NCBI RefSeq assembly: GCF_003589745.1
Contig: NZ_CP032364.1
Span: 1,860,001 to 1,924,000 of the forward strand
Direction: 5' to 3'
Length of the DNA: 64,000 bases
Source: Lachnoanaerobaculum umeaense
GTDB lineage: Bacteria; Bacillota; Clostridia; Lachnospirales; Lachnospiraceae
Position 1 is the first letter of the stretch, and each line of letters opens with the position of its first letter. The notes below the pieces were generated by a model. It saw nothing but the letters and a program-made list of their open reading frames with translations. It had not been told where the DNA came from and made no database searches. A program made the position numbers and the translations under genes. Of this stretch, positions 8,196 through 17,666 are shown one piece after another.

Positions 8196-9986
8196 TTAAT
8201 TTTTTCCATAAATCTCTAAGGCTTCGAGATACAAACTATAAAAAGCATCGCCTTCATCTTGATTTACAGATCTATCTGATGGCATTAACAAATATTTATG
8301 TGCAAATCCGGGATTAATATAGTCCAATCCTTCCACTACATACCAATAGTCCATATCTTTGTCAATATGTATGCAGTCATTCAACACCTCAAAATCTACC
8401 TCACCATTTGTTGCCTCCATCATGCTCAATGAAAAGCTTTCTATAACTTCACGAACTTCAGCATTTTTTTCTTCTTTAACAGTACTATTTACCATCTTCC
8501 CACTCTTTCTTATTTCCAGCTTCTTTGTATTTTCTTTTTCGATAGCTGTCAAACTGCTTTCATCAAAATTATCAGGTTCAATAGTACCAACATACCATGA
8601 CTTTCCATTAAAATAATTTTGAAGTTCCTGGTCTTTGAATTTTCTTCCTCTTCTAGCATAGATTTCATTGAGAGCATATCTTGCAGTATTTTGGTCAAGT
8701 GCGTTTACCTCAGCGTCAGTAAGTACTCTTGTACTGCTATCAGCAAAAATATACTCATTGATTTGTGGCATCTCTACTTCAGGTTTTGCATTTGCCACCG
8801 CCGCATCAAAGTTTACCATCTGGCCTATAGGAGTATTGGCTGCAATATTATAAGTGTATAACTCTGTATCAGGCTTGCTCTTGCCGTCCCAGTATCTTAG
8901 GAATACATTTCCATTCACTATATTGAACCAGTTTATATCCTCTGCTATATCTACTACATTGCTTCCATCAATATTCATTTTCTTTAATGAACCCATCTTT
9001 TGTGCATTAGACTTTTCAAGTACATATATGGTCTCATCATATATATTGAACTGCACACTGTCTGCTGCAAATCCAAGCCCTGATCCATCATAAACAGTTT
9101 TTTGATTTCCACCTGTAAGGTCACTACTTCTAAGATATGGGTCTTCCTCAGTATAATATAGTGTACCGTCATATATTATATAGTTCTGGCAGTCAAATCC
9201 CGGTATTGCCACAGTGTTTTGCTTAGTTTCCATATCATAGTAATTGAATCCGTCCTTAGTAAGGAAATATACATATCTTTTATCAACTACACTGACATTG
9301 GGATTCCCCACATTTTGTCCTGCCGGTATTGTAAACAATTCTGTGAAGTCCTGCCCATCTGTATTTACTCTACAAATATGATATATACCATCCTGACCAT
9401 TTGAATAGCTAAAATAGCAATAATTATCTACCAGACTCTCAAAGCTGAGCCAGCTATCATCACCGGTTCCAAAGCCAAGATCTGTCAGTCTTGTATTTTC
9501 TCCGGTACTGATAGAATATCTATATATATTTCTATCAGTAAAATTAGTATCCTTTTGATCACCTGTAGTGGTATTAGCATAATATATATTTCCATTTAAA
9601 ATATGCATATCCTTCATAAATATATCACCGGATATTCTACTTACATTACCGCTCATATCTACAGAATAGATTCTCTCCTGATCCTTTGGATTCCTGAAGT
9701 AATACACATCACCATTGTTTACCATTCGTCCATAACAGACCATATTTCCTACAAGATTTCCATCATTTACAGCTGTATTCTTTAGCTCTTTGACTTCTTT
9801 CTTATCTTCTTTATCTTTCTTTTTTTCCTTCTTAGATTTTTTATTAGCTTTTGTATAGTCGTCATCCTCAGAAGTTTTTTCAGCTCTTTTATCAAAATTT
9901 TGGTTTACACTTATTCCACATCCTGTAAACACTAAGCTTGTCAACAATACACAAGCTGTAAATATCAAAGATCTCTTTGTTCTCAT
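8196..9986 (-). CDS. DUF5050-like propeller lipoprotein with YARHG domain
   Basis: 596 residues from ATG 9986, preceded by AGGAGG; a longer in-frame start at 10013 overlaps the upstream gene and lacks a good site. Lipobox VFTGC (Cys23), charged spacer, propeller (about 75-405), then a YARHG domain (about 415-480; ALNEIYARRGRKFKD, then SWYVGTIEPDNFD). The roughly 100-residue tail after it has no relative elsewhere in the window. The propeller is nearly identical to that of the 6426 gene without indels over more than 600 bp. It lies 18 nt from both neighbours and so is probably co-transcribed. YARHG is a secreted domain of unknown biochemical function. Confidence 0.88.
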   Translation of the reverse strand: MRTKRSLIFTACVLLTSLVFTGCGISVNQNFDKRAEKTSEDDDYTKANKKSKKEKKKDKEDKKEVKELKNTAVNDGNLVGNMVCYGRMVNNGDVYYFRNPKDQERIYSVDMSGNVSRISGDIFMKDMHILNGNIYYANTTTGDQKDTNFTDRNIYRYSISTGENTRLTDLGFGTGDDSWLSFESLVDNYCYFSYSNGQDGIYHICRVNTDGQDFTELFTIPAGQNVGNPNVSVVDKRYVYFLTKDGFNYYDMETKQNTVAIPGFDCQNYIIYDGTLYYTEEDPYLRSSDLTGGNQKTVYDGSGLGFAADSVQFNIYDETIYVLEKSNAQKMGSLKKMNIDGSNVVDIAEDINWFNIVNGNVFLRYWDGKSKPDTELYTYNIAANTPIGQMVNFDAAVANAKPEVEMPQINEYIFADSSTRVLTDAEVNALDQNTARYALNEIYARRGRKFKDQELQNYFNGKSWYVGTIEPDNFDESSLTAIEKENTKKLEIRKSGKMVNSTVKEEKNAEVREVIESFSLSMMEATNGEVDFEVLNDCIHIDKDMDYWYVVEGLDYINPGFAHKYLLMPSDRSVNQDEGDAFYSLYLEALEIYGKN

Positions 9987-10003
9987 AGCTCCTCCTAAAT
10001 ATA

Positions 10004-12049
10004 TTAACCCCATTCTCTATGTGCTAATGCCTTTATATACCCATTTTCGTCAACATCTAATATATAGCAATCAATTTCACCCTGACTCATTAATTCACCA
10101 AGTACATCTTTTAACTCATGTGGACTGTATTCGCTTCCCAAATGAGAATAACCGGTATATATAATGGCATCTTTTCTTACATATATGCTCCCTTTATAAA
10201 ATTCATAATCGTATGTTTTATCACTATCTCCAATAATATACCACTTACCATTATCTAGTTGATATGTTCCTGTATAATCCCAATTATCTACCACACCAAC
10301 CTGCTGTATAATATCATATGTTGGCTTACTACTATATAAAAATGGTGTATATAAACTAACATTTGTTAATTCATAATAATCTCCACGATCATAAATCTTG
10401 CCATTTATCCATGTTCCATATCCTACTTTATTTTTATATTTATTCGCAATTTCTTCCTCTCCCCAGAATGTTGTTTCCTTAGTTGCAAGACTGATATTTT
10501 CATCTTTTAAATAAGGCAAATACTTTGCTTCCGGAAGTGAAGCATTGGATGTTACCATCCTGCCACTCTTTCTTATTTCCAGCTTCTTTGTATTTTCTTT
10601 TTCGATTGCTGATAGGCTGTTCTCATCAAAGTTTTCCGGTTCAATAGTACCAACATACCATGACTTTCCATTAAAATAATTTTGAAGTTCCTGATCTTTA
10701 AATTTTCTTCCTCTTCTAGCATAGATCTCATTGAGAGCATATCTTGCAATATTTTGGTCAAGTGCGTTTACCTCAGCGTCAGTAAGTACTCTTGTACTGC
10801 TATCAGAAAAAATATAATCATTGATTTGTGGCATCTCTACCTCAGGTTTTGCATTTGCTATAGCTGCATCAAAGTTTACCATCTGACCTATAGGAGTATT
10901 GGCTGCAATATTATAGGTATATAACTCTGTATCAGGCTTGCTCTTGCCATCCCAGTATCTTAGGAATACATTTCCATTCACTATATTGAACCAGTTGATA
11001 TCCTCTGCTATATCAACTACATCATTTCCATCAAGTGTCATCTTCTTTAATGATCCCATCTTCTGTTCACTGGACTTTTCAAGTACATATATGGTCTCAT
11101 CATATATATTGAACTGTACACTGTCTGCAAAAAATCCAATTCCTGACCCGTCATAAACAGTTTTTTGATTTCCACCTGTAAGGTCACTACTTCTAAGATA
11201 TGGGTCTTCCTCAGTATAATATAGTGTACCGTCATATATTATATAGTTCTGGCAGTCAAATCCAGGTATTGCCACAGAGTTTTGCTTTGTTTCCATATCA
11301 TAGCAGTTGAGCCCATCCTTAGTAAGAAAGTAGACATATCTTTTGTCAACTACACTGACATTGGGATTTCCCACATTTTGTCCGGTGGGTATTGTAAACA
11401 GCTCTGCAAAATCCTGACCTTCTGTATTTACTCTGCAAATATGATATATTCCGTCCTGACCATTTGAATAGCTAAAATAACAATAATTATCTACCAGACT
11501 CTCAAAGCTTAGCCAACTGTCATCACCAACTCCAAAATCAAGACTTGTAAGTCTTGTGTTTTCTCCGGTACTTATGGAATATCTATATAGATTATGGTCT
11601 ATAAAGTTAACATCTTTCTGATCTCCTGTATTTGTATTGGCATAATAAATGTTTCCATCTAGTATGTGCATATCCTTCATAAAAATATTTCCGGATATTC
11701 TCCTTACATTTCCACTCATATCTACAGAATAGATCCTCTCTTGGTCCTTTGGATTTCTAAAGTAGTATGAATCTCCATTGTTTACCATTCTTCCATAGCA
11801 GACCATATTTCCAACAAGATTTCCATCATTTACAGCTGTATTCTTCAGCTCCTTAGCCTCTTTCTTATTCTTTTTATCTCTCTTCTTATCTTTTTTGCCC
11901 GCCTTAGTATAATCCTCATCTTCAGAAGTTCTCTCATTCTTTTTATCAGATTCACCTTTTCCTATGGAGCATCCAGTAAATAACATACCTACTGATACTA
12001 TACTTATCGCCAATATAATTGACTTCTTAAATAAATTCATTCTTTTCAT
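10004..12049 (-). CDS. DUF5050-like propeller lipoprotein with YARHG domain and long tail
   Basis: 681 residues, the longest of the array. The ATG at 12049 is chosen because AGGAG lies 5 nt upstream; the in-frame GTG at 12055 overlaps that site. Lipobox LFTGC (Cys27), lysine-rich spacer, propeller, YARHG domain (about 420-485), and a 190-residue tail containing KIYDRGDYYEL, SSKPTYD and a final DENGYIKALAHREWG. That tail is homologous to the one in the decayed gene at 12068. The propeller is more diverged from the two downstream paralogues than they are from each other. The tail looks like a beta-rich extracellular module; no named domain is recognised. Confidence 0.87.
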   Translation of the reverse strand: MKRMNLFKKSIILAISIVSVGMLFTGCSIGKGESDKKNERTSEDEDYTKAGKKDKKRDKKNKKEAKELKNTAVNDGNLVGNMVCYGRMVNNGDSYYFRNPKDQERIYSVDMSGNVRRISGNIFMKDMHILDGNIYYANTNTGDQKDVNFIDHNLYRYSISTGENTRLTSLDFGVGDDSWLSFESLVDNYCYFSYSNGQDGIYHICRVNTEGQDFAELFTIPTGQNVGNPNVSVVDKRYVYFLTKDGLNCYDMETKQNSVAIPGFDCQNYIIYDGTLYYTEEDPYLRSSDLTGGNQKTVYDGSGIGFFADSVQFNIYDETIYVLEKSSEQKMGSLKKMTLDGNDVVDIAEDINWFNIVNGNVFLRYWDGKSKPDTELYTYNIAANTPIGQMVNFDAAIANAKPEVEMPQINDYIFSDSSTRVLTDAEVNALDQNIARYALNEIYARRGRKFKDQELQNYFNGKSWYVGTIEPENFDENSLSAIEKENTKKLEIRKSGRMVTSNASLPEAKYLPYLKDENISLATKETTFWGEEEIANKYKNKVGYGTWINGKIYDRGDYYELTNVSLYTPFLYSSKPTYDIIQQVGVVDNWDYTGTYQLDNGKWYIIGDSDKTYDYEFYKGSIYVRKDAIIYTGYSHLGSEYSPHELKDVLGELMSQGEIDCYILDVDENGYIKALAHREWG

Positions 12050-12067
12050 ATTCACTCCTATATACTA

Positions 12068-13204
12068 TTAACCCCATTCCTGATTTGCCATTGTTTTTAT
12101 ATATCCATTTTCATCCAGTTCAAGTATATATACAGATATCTCCCAATAGCCATAGGATAAATCGTCTATAATATCTTTTAATTTATATGCTTTATACTCA
12201 TATGGTTCTGAATATCTTCCACTATATATCACAGCATCTTTTCTCATATATATACTTCCTGTATAAAAAACATAGGAATGTTTGGAATCACTGTCACCAT
12301 ATATAACCCATTTACCATTGCTTAATTGATATGAACCATGATAATCATCATGATCTTCCTCAGAAGTTTTTTCTACCATATAATCTGTTGGTTTACTGTC
12401 ATATAGATATGGTGTATATAAATTTATATTTACGAATTCATAATAATCTCCACGGTCATATATTCTTCCATAAACATTTACTCCATATCCTAAGTTTTTT
12501 CCATACATCGCTTTTATATGACCTCCTCCGGTATGTACATCCTGATGCCCCAGCTTTATATATTCATCTTGAAAATATTTTATATACCCTGCATTTGGAA
12601 GAGTAGCACCTGCTGTTACAGTCTTCCCATTCCTTCTCAAATCCAGCTTTTTTGTATTTTCTTTTTCGATAGCTGTCAAACTGCTTTCATCAAAATTATC
12701 AGGTTCAATAGTACCAACATACCATGATTTCCCATTGAAATAATTTTGCAACTCTTGGTCTTTAAATTTCCTTCCTCTTCTGGCATAGATTTCGTTGAGT
12801 GCATACCTTGCAGTATTTTGGTCAAGTGTATTTACCTCATCATCAGTAAGTATTCTTGTACTGCTATCAGGTATGATAAAATCTGCACTAGCTGTGGTCT
12901 CCTCAACTGTCGGAAGTTGTTCCATATGACTTATCAAATGTATAACCTGACAATTTCTTTTTGATTTCGCTTTTATTCAGCTCATCTCCTACTTCAATAC
13001 CAAAGGCTTTTATTCCTTTCCTTCCAATCTCTATAAAATAGGCTGCTCCATTATCATCTATACTTACATCCACTCTTGAAGTATTTTCATAAGCTTTGAG
13101 AAATTTTGATGTTTCAACTTTGTCAGATAAAACGCCTCCCGCATCAATACTTGCTGCCCTACATCCAAGTAAAATAGCTGTTATCAGATTTTTTTTATTT
13201 TCAT
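12068..13204 (-). pseudogene. Decayed YARHG lipoprotein gene with two frame breaks
   Basis: An ATG at 13204 with GGAG upstream begins MKIKK but hits TGA at the seventh codon because a run of A holds eight residues; one extra A would continue as NLITAILLGC, a lipoprotein signal. That second frame stays open for about 95 codons (VETSKFLKAYENTSRVDVS... unknown domain) and stops at 12903. The YARHG part is in the first frame again, open from 12976 to the stop at 12068 (289 codons if begun at the TTG at 12937). It carries a full YARHG domain and the same long tail as the 10004 gene, but no signal peptide or propeller. The TTG and the ATG at 12925 lack ribosome binding sites, so the fragment is probably not made as a secreted protein. 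Sequencing error in the A run is possible. Confidence 0.7.
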
Positions 13205-13246
13205 GTTTATCTCACTCCAAATAATTCACTTTTCATATTCGCCTTG

Positions 13247-15025
13247 CTAAAAACTTCTACTACCTTGATATTTCTTATCTAAATTATCCTTGTAATACAT
13301 ATCTATTCCATATCTCATGCATAAAGTATAATAATCGCTTTCAGATACCTCCTCGTTTGATATAAAATATTTCATTGTATCACCATCCTCACTATGTGAT
13401 GCATCAACAGTTTTAACTATATTGTCATTTTCATCAAGTTCTTCAATAGTTCTTGTATGTACACCCATAATATCCGTTTCCGTATAAATAGATCCGCCAA
13501 CTATAATGTGAACTGAACATCTCGGAAATGCTGTTTCTACTGTAATAGGTGTTCCATTTTGTAAGGTATATATGGCATATATATATTCTCCCTCGGATAC
13601 TATCATTTCCTTACTTCCATTATTATTTAAATCGACAAAACTGTATTTTACAGTGTAATCAGGTATATCACTTATATAATCAACGTATACAGGAGAATCT
13701 AATAGACTTCCTGTAGACATAACCTCTCTCCACTCAGCTATCACCGGGGAGTATTTATCCATATAGTAATCATCATCTTTATAAGTCTTTGTTTCCTGTA
13801 CACTTGGTACTGCTGCCTCAGCCTTCATCTTTGCTATACCAAAATTTACAAGATTTACTATAGGAGTATTTTCAGCAATATTATATGTAAATAGCTCTGT
13901 ATCAGTACTGATCTTTCCATCCCAATATCTCAAGAATACATTTCCGTTCACTATATTAAACCATTTGATATTATCTGCTATATCGAATACATTACTTCCG
14001 TCAATATTCATTCTTTTAAGTGAACCCTTTTTTTCTTCATAGGATTTCTCAAGCACATACAAAGTATTTTCATATATATTGAACTGTACACTGTCAACTT
14101 TAAAGCCAATTCCGGAACCATCATAAACTATTTTTTGATTTCCACCTGTAAGGTCGCTACTTCTAAGATATGGATCTTCCTCAGTATAGTATAGTGTACC
14201 GTCATAAATTATATAGTTCTGACAGTCAAATTTCGGTATTACTACAGAGTTTTGCTTTGTTTCCATATCATAGCAATTTAGCCCCTCCTTTGTCAGGAAG
14301 TATAAATATCTCCTATCTACCACACTTAGATTAGGATTCCCTACATTCTGTCCGGCAGGAATTGTAAATAGTTCAGTCAGATTCTCTCCATCTATTCTTA
14401 CTTTTGCAATATGATATATTCCGTCCTGACCATTTGAATAACTAAAATAGCAATAATTATCTACTAAACTATTTAAACTAAGCCAAGCATCATCCCCATT
14501 TGCAAAATTAAGATTTGTAAGCCTAGTATTTTCTCCTGTAGCTATAGAGTATCTGTATATATTTCTATCTGTAAAATCGATATTCTTTTGCTCTCCCGTA
14601 TAGGTATTTGCGTAATATATATATCCATCGAATATATGCATATCCTTCATAAAAATATTTTCTGATATTCGCCTTACATTCCTTCCCATATCTACAGTAT
14701 AAATTCTATCTTGATCTTCAGGGTTTCTAAAATAATAGTCAACTCCATTGTCTACCATTCTAGCATAACAAATTATATTACCAACGAGATTTCCATCATT
14801 TACAGCAGTATTCTTAAGTTCTTTGACTTCTTCCTTATCCTCTACTTTATTGTCCTCTCCTATATTATCTGCTTTTTTCTTATTTTTTTCAGATTTAGAA
14901 GTTCTCTCCTCGCGTTTATCAGTATTACTACTTTTACCTACCGTACATCCTGTAAATAGCATACAAACTGATACTATGCTTATCAAATGTATAATTGACT
15001 TTTTAAATAAATTTATCTTTTTCAT
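13247..15025 (-). CDS. DUF5050-like propeller lipoprotein with EF-hand-like module
   Basis: 592 residues from ATG 15025 (TTTGGAG 5 nt upstream; a GTG at 15031 overlaps the site). Lipobox LFTGC (Cys27); the signal peptide MKKINLFKKSII closely matches that of the 10004 gene. A Lys/Glu/Asp-rich spacer is followed by the propeller (about 75-400), then VDLNNNGSKEM near 465, the same calcium-loop-like motif as in the 6426 and 15058 genes. It is the middle-distance member of the family: clearly homologous but with many substitutions. It has a 32-nt gap to the upstream gene, so probable co-transcription. Confidence 0.87.
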   Translation of the reverse strand: MKKINLFKKSIIHLISIVSVCMLFTGCTVGKSSNTDKREERTSKSEKNKKKADNIGEDNKVEDKEEVKELKNTAVNDGNLVGNIICYARMVDNGVDYYFRNPEDQDRIYTVDMGRNVRRISENIFMKDMHIFDGYIYYANTYTGEQKNIDFTDRNIYRYSIATGENTRLTNLNFANGDDAWLSLNSLVDNYCYFSYSNGQDGIYHIAKVRIDGENLTELFTIPAGQNVGNPNLSVVDRRYLYFLTKEGLNCYDMETKQNSVVIPKFDCQNYIIYDGTLYYTEEDPYLRSSDLTGGNQKIVYDGSGIGFKVDSVQFNIYENTLYVLEKSYEEKKGSLKRMNIDGSNVFDIADNIKWFNIVNGNVFLRYWDGKISTDTELFTYNIAENTPIVNLVNFGIAKMKAEAAVPSVQETKTYKDDDYYMDKYSPVIAEWREVMSTGSLLDSPVYVDYISDIPDYTVKYSFVDLNNNGSKEMIVSEGEYIYAIYTLQNGTPITVETAFPRCSVHIIVGGSIYTETDIMGVHTRTIEELDENDNIVKTVDASHSEDGDTMKYFISNEEVSESDYYTLCMRYGIDMYYKDNLDKKYQGSRSF

Positions 15026-15057
15026 AACCACTCCAAATAGTCTTACATCTCTACGTT

Positions 15058-16770
15058 CTAAAAATACTTACTAACCAAAATATACTTCACATTATTAAAG
15101 TATTTTAATGCTTCAACATATTCATCTTCTGTTACTTCCACATCATTTATCTTATAATGTGCATTCTTAAAGTCTTCATCAATAGTTCCCTCATAATACT
15201 CATATCTATTTATAATAATCTTATTATCATTTGAATCCAGTTTTGATATTTCTGTATAATAAGATCCACTGCGACCACGGTAATTGCAAATATATCCATT
15301 ATTTAAAATACATACCTCAGATTCCGCCATATTACGCATAAAATATTCCAAAAACTCCGGATCGCCACCATGTAAGGTATATATAGCTTCAATATGTTTT
15401 TCACTACTTTCAGTATCTACTACAACCATTTCTTTACTACCATTATTATTAATATCAATAAAATCATACATAAAATATTCAATATTTCGTGGACTTACAT
15501 AGTTTCCAATATAACTCTGCTCTTTTTCAGATAAATAGTCCTTTCCTGAATCCTTTACCTTTTTATATACATTTATCACCGGAGCATATTTATCCATATA
15601 GTAATTATCGTCTTTTTTATTCTCAACCACTTTAGTCTCCACTACTTTAGATTCTGACTTATTTTCCTGTGCTGTGATTTCTATTGCTGCAGTCTCTTCT
15701 AATGTTGTATCTTCGTCTAATGTATCAATATTTGGCAGCTGCCCTATCTCAGTATCCTGTGCAATATTGTATGTATACATTTCTGTAGATGAGTTTTCGC
15801 CCTCATAATACTCAAGGAATACATTTCCATTAACTATATTAAACCATCTAACTTCATCATCTATATCCTCTACATCGCTTCCATCTAAATTCATAGATTT
15901 TAGTGAACCTACCTTTTGATCGTCTGATTTTGCAAGTAAATATATTTTATCTTTGTATATATTAAAAAAAATACTATCTGCATTAAAATCCAAATCTGAA
16001 CCATCGTATATTTTCTCTTCATTGTTAGCATCCAAGCTAATACTTTTTAGATTACTTCCCCTTACATAATATATATTCCCATCATAAACCATATAACTCT
16101 TACACTCAAAGTATGGAATCTGAACAGTATTTTTTTCTTTCTTAATATCATAACAATTAAGTCCGTCATTTGATAAGAAAAACAAATATCTGTCTCCTAC
16201 CACATTCACCATTGGATTTCCCAAAGTATTATCTGATGGAATTTCATACAACTCTTTCAAATTCTTCCCATTTGTATCTATTTTAGCAATATGATAACTG
16301 TCGTCTTTTCCTCTGCAATAGCTGCAATAACAGCTCCCATCTACCAAGCTGTTTAAATTAAGCCAGCTGTCATTACCCTGATCAAATTCTAAATCTGTAA
16401 GCTTCTTTGACTCTTCTCTCTCAATAGAAAATCTGTATAGATTCTTGTCAGTATCGATATTCTCCGGATCCGAGTTTACATAGTAAATACAGTAGTCTGA
16501 TATATGCATATCTTTCATATTTATATCATCAGACATTTTATATATATAACCATCTTTATCCAAATAATAGAGTTTTTCTTCGTCCTTGGGATTCTTAAAA
16601 AAGTATGTACTACCATCATTTAATATTTTTGCATCAGAAATTATATTGCCTGCAAGATTTCCATCATTACTTGCAGCAACAATATCTACTTCCTTTTTAT
16701 TTGCAGTTCCACATGCTACAAATACTGTACTTAAATATAGCAGAAATATAGTTATAAATATTTTTCTCAT
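15058..16770 (-). CDS. Diverged DUF5050-like propeller lipoprotein with EF-hand-like module
   Basis: 570 residues from ATG 16770, supported by GGAGGAAAT just upstream; the longer frame to 16821 would run through a terminator hairpin. Lipobox VFVAC (Cys20). The charged spacer of the paralogues is missing, so the propeller (NDGNLAGNIISDAKILNDG...) starts soon after the lipid anchor. IDINNNGSKEM near 438 is the calcium-loop-like motif. It is the most diverged and 5'-most member of the array, perhaps the ancestral copy. It follows the terminator of the SH3b gene, with little room for a promoter. Confidence 0.87.
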   Translation of the reverse strand: MRKIFITIFLLYLSTVFVACGTANKKEVDIVAASNDGNLAGNIISDAKILNDGSTYFFKNPKDEEKLYYLDKDGYIYKMSDDINMKDMHISDYCIYYVNSDPENIDTDKNLYRFSIEREESKKLTDLEFDQGNDSWLNLNSLVDGSCYCSYCRGKDDSYHIAKIDTNGKNLKELYEIPSDNTLGNPMVNVVGDRYLFFLSNDGLNCYDIKKEKNTVQIPYFECKSYMVYDGNIYYVRGSNLKSISLDANNEEKIYDGSDLDFNADSIFFNIYKDKIYLLAKSDDQKVGSLKSMNLDGSDVEDIDDEVRWFNIVNGNVFLEYYEGENSSTEMYTYNIAQDTEIGQLPNIDTLDEDTTLEETAAIEITAQENKSESKVVETKVVENKKDDNYYMDKYAPVINVYKKVKDSGKDYLSEKEQSYIGNYVSPRNIEYFMYDFIDINNNGSKEMVVVDTESSEKHIEAIYTLHGGDPEFLEYFMRNMAESEVCILNNGYICNYRGRSGSYYTEISKLDSNDNKIIINRYEYYEGTIDEDFKNAHYKINDVEVTEDEYVEALKYFNNVKYILVSKYF

Positions 16771-16790
16771 ATTTCCTCCAAAATACTCAT

Positions 16791-16828
16791 AAATATAGTG
16801 AGGTAGCCTAAACCACCTCACTATATTT
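16791..16828 (-). terminator. Terminator after the SH3b lipoprotein gene
   Basis: A 16-bp stem with one mismatch (AAATATAGTGAGGT... paired with ...ACCTCACTATATTT) around a short loop, followed by ATTTATG on the minus strand. It starts 2 nt after the stop codon of the gene ending at 16831 and ends about 20 nt before the ATG of the DUF5050 array, so read-through may feed the array. Confidence 0.7.
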
Positions 16829-16830
16829 CA

Positions 16831-17646
16831 TTAATATGGATCAATATAGCTTGCTAAGGCATAGCCATCATAACCGCCATAATATACATAATAAAATCCA
16901 TTGTCCGCTCTACCATATACAGTCACTAATGAACCAAGAGGTATTTGAAGTATTTCCGCCCCTGATGTACTTGGTACTCTACGTAGAGTAATAGATTGCT
17001 TGCAATTTACCACAATACCGGTAAATGAATCGTCAGCAGCTGTAGTAGCCGGTACTGTATAATGATCATATGGACTTTCGCTCAAATAAGATGCAAGTGC
17101 GTATCCGGTATTGCCCATGTAGGCAACTTTGTAAAATCCGTTTGAAGCATTTTCCATAAAACTTACTGCTGCCCCCAATGGAATCTGCCTTATCTCAGAA
17201 GCACTTGTAGATGGAGATGTTCTTAATGTAATACTTTCCCTACAGTTCACCACATAAAGAGTAGTCAAAACCTGTGCCTGTGTTGGCTGTGGTTGTGTTG
17301 CCGGTGGCAATGTTTCCTGTGGTTGTGTTGTCGGTGGCAATGTTTCCTGTGGCAATGTTTCCTGTGGTTGTGAATATGTCTCAATAATAATAGATTCCTC
17401 TGTAGTTTCTATTTCCGTAGTCTTAGCAGTTTTTTTCTTTTTCTTTTTGCGTGATTCTGTTGGAGGAGCTTCATCATCTTCTTCATCTTCTTCATCTTCT
17501 TCCTCTTCTTCATCCCTATCAGCTCTTTTTTTCTCTCTCGTAGACTGTCTATCTCTGACATCTATAGTAACACCATCACTACATGCATTCATACAAAGCA
17601 TCAAAAGTAAACAAAATAAAGCTACTATTACACCTTTTCTCTTCAT
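16831..17646 (-). CDS. Lipoprotein with two bacterial SH3 domains
   Basis: 271 residues from ATG 17646 (GGAG 9 nt upstream); an ATG at 17661 is possible. Signal peptide with lipobox MNAC (Cys22). Then come a very acidic run of about 20 Glu/Asp residues, a lysine patch, and a Pro/Gln/Thr linker built from 10-residue repeats (PQETLPPTTQ). Two SH3_3-type domains follow, each with VVNC..SITLR..PS and a GYALASYL-type end. Bacterial SH3 domains bind peptidoglycan peptides, so this is probably a wall-binding lipoprotein. It follows the amidase gene by 20 nt, in keeping with a wall-related role. Confidence 0.88.
   Translation of the reverse strand: MKRKGVIVALFCLLLMLCMNACSDGVTIDVRDRQSTREKKRADRDEEEEEDEEDEEDDEAPPTESRKKKKKKTAKTTEIETTEESIIIETYSQPQETLPQETLPPTTQPQETLPPATQPQPTQAQVLTTLYVVNCRESITLRTSPSTSASEIRQIPLGAAVSFMENASNGFYKVAYMGNTGYALASYLSESPYDHYTVPATTAADDSFTGIVVNCKQSITLRRVPSTSGAEILQIPLGSLVTVYGRADNGFYYVYYGGYDGYALASYIDPY
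17291..17365 (-). repeat. In-frame 30-bp tandem repeat in the SH3b linker
   Basis: Two 30-bp units (17291-17320 and 17321-17350) differ by one base and are followed by a half unit (17351-17365). They encode the Pro/Gln/Thr linker repeats. Units are multiples of 3, so copy-number change would alter linker length without breaking the frame. Confidence 0.85.
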
Positions 17647-17666
17647 AACAATATTCTCCATCCAAT

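Noticed and set aside
6426..12049. Repeats in the lipoprotein array considered as a CRISPR or tandem-repeat locus
   Set aside because: The repeated DNA is protein-coding at kilobase scale; there are no short regularly spaced repeats with unique spacers.
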